This document shows, piece by piece, positions 5,033-5,441 of a stretch of DNA of 5,441 nucleotides. Origin of the DNA: Myxococcales bacterium (GTDB lineage: Bacteria; Myxococcota_A; UBA9160; SMWR01); contig JACZXC010000234.1 in the NCBI GenBank assembly GCA_022571825.1, positions 1 to 5,441 of the forward strand, given 5' to 3'. Under the pieces are notes generated by a model. The model searched no databases and had not been told where the DNA came from. It saw only the letters and a program-made list of their open reading frames with translations. Within the stretch, counting starts at the first letter, position 1. The number at the start of each line of letters is the position of its first letter. Position numbers and translations under genes: made by a program.

Positions 5033-5441
5033 GTGTCTTCCGGACCCGAGGAACCCGCCGAACCGCGACCGGCTCGACCCGAACCGGGCGGGTCAGCCGA
5101 AAACGAGCTGACCCGCCGTCGGCGCGTCCACGTCGAGATCACCCTGGTTCGCCACGGTGAGCCGGATTGGACGCCGACGGGGGGCCCCTCGGTCGCAAAT
5201 CCCAGACTCACGCGATACGGGGTGGCCCAGGCCCGCGCATCCGCCGCCGCCATCGCCAAGGCCGGCGTCGACGCCATCTACGTCAGCGCGCTGGCCCGCG
5301 CCCAGGAAACCGCCGAGCCCCTGGTCGAATCGACGGGCGTCGCAGCCATCACGATCGACGCGCTGGCCGAGATCGATCCCGGTGCCCACTGCATGACCCG
5401 CGACCAGGTCCACAGCTATTTCGTCGAGGCGATGCTACGCC
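5033..5441 (+). CDS. Histidine phosphatase superfamily protein (phosphoglycerate mutase-like), N-terminal part
   Basis: The first 136 residues are visible; the gene runs off the right edge. The catalytic RHG motif is in ITLVRHGEPDW (36-46), where the histidine (H41) is the phospho-acceptor. LTRYGVAQA (59-67) matches the family's LTxxGxxQA. YVSALARAQETAEPL (83-97) matches the S-x-L-x-R-A-x-x-T-A stretch containing the second phosphate-binding arginine (R89). AEIDPG (112-117) is at the position of the usual E-I/h-D-x-G element. The second catalytic histidine would lie beyond the window. The start is GTG 5033, the only standard start codon ahead of the domain within the stretch read. It gives a Pro/Glu/Arg-rich, probably disordered 30-residue leader. 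No Shine-Dalgarno sequence is seen. The substrate is unknown; this superfamily includes mutases and many phosphatases. Confidence 0.88.
   Translation, partial: MSSGPEEPAEPRPARPEPGGSAENELTRRRRVHVEITLVRHGEPDWTPTGGPSVANPRLTRYGVAQARASAAAIAKAGVDAIYVSALARAQETAEPLVESTGVAAITIDALAEIDPGAHCMTRDQVHSYFVEAMLR

Overview
This is a high-GC bacterial chromosome segment with nine supported protein genes, two of them cut by the window ends. There are no RNA genes, insertion sequences or CRISPR arrays. The gene types (a three-part Gld-type ABC exporter, a stand-alone MshEN/GspE N-terminal protein with an acidic linker, a divergent HisI) and the GC-rich, Arg/Ala/Gly-rich coding style would suit a Myxococcota or other 'deltaproteobacterial' lineage. 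That placement is inference; there is no taxonomic marker gene here.

Layout. Positions 1-2054 (minus strand) hold an operon read right to left: ABC ATPase, then a six-helix ABC-2 type permease overlapping it by 4 bp, then a GldG-family protein that runs off the left edge. Each of the two downstream genes has a good ribosome binding site and a GTG start. Positions 2055-2288 are a divergent intergenic region. A small + strand gene (2289-2555) encodes a probable secreted or anchored 88-residue protein. It converges with a 101-residue minus-strand protein of unknown function (2577-2882). Upstream of that, also on the minus strand, lies a 280-residue protein (2972-3814). It has a c-di-GMP-type MshEN module and GspE/PilB N-terminal domain, a long acidic repeat linker and a C-terminal helical tail, but no ATPase domain.

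Positions 3961-4876 (minus strand) carry an SRPBCC (START/Bet v1-like) protein followed after 75 bp by a HisI-like phosphoribosyl-AMP cyclohydrolase homologue whose metal-binding acidic motif is altered. After a 156-bp divergent intergenic region containing a perfect 8-bp inverted repeat, a + strand histidine phosphatase superfamily gene starts at 5033 and runs off the right edge.

How the genes work together: only the ABC operon is clearly a functional unit. The MshEN-like protein would be a signalling adaptor rather than a motor, since its ATPase half is absent. I see no defence, toxin-antitoxin or biosynthetic cluster. The points most worth following are the altered HisI active site, the MshEN protein with its repeat linker and third half-motif, and the unexplained small proteins.
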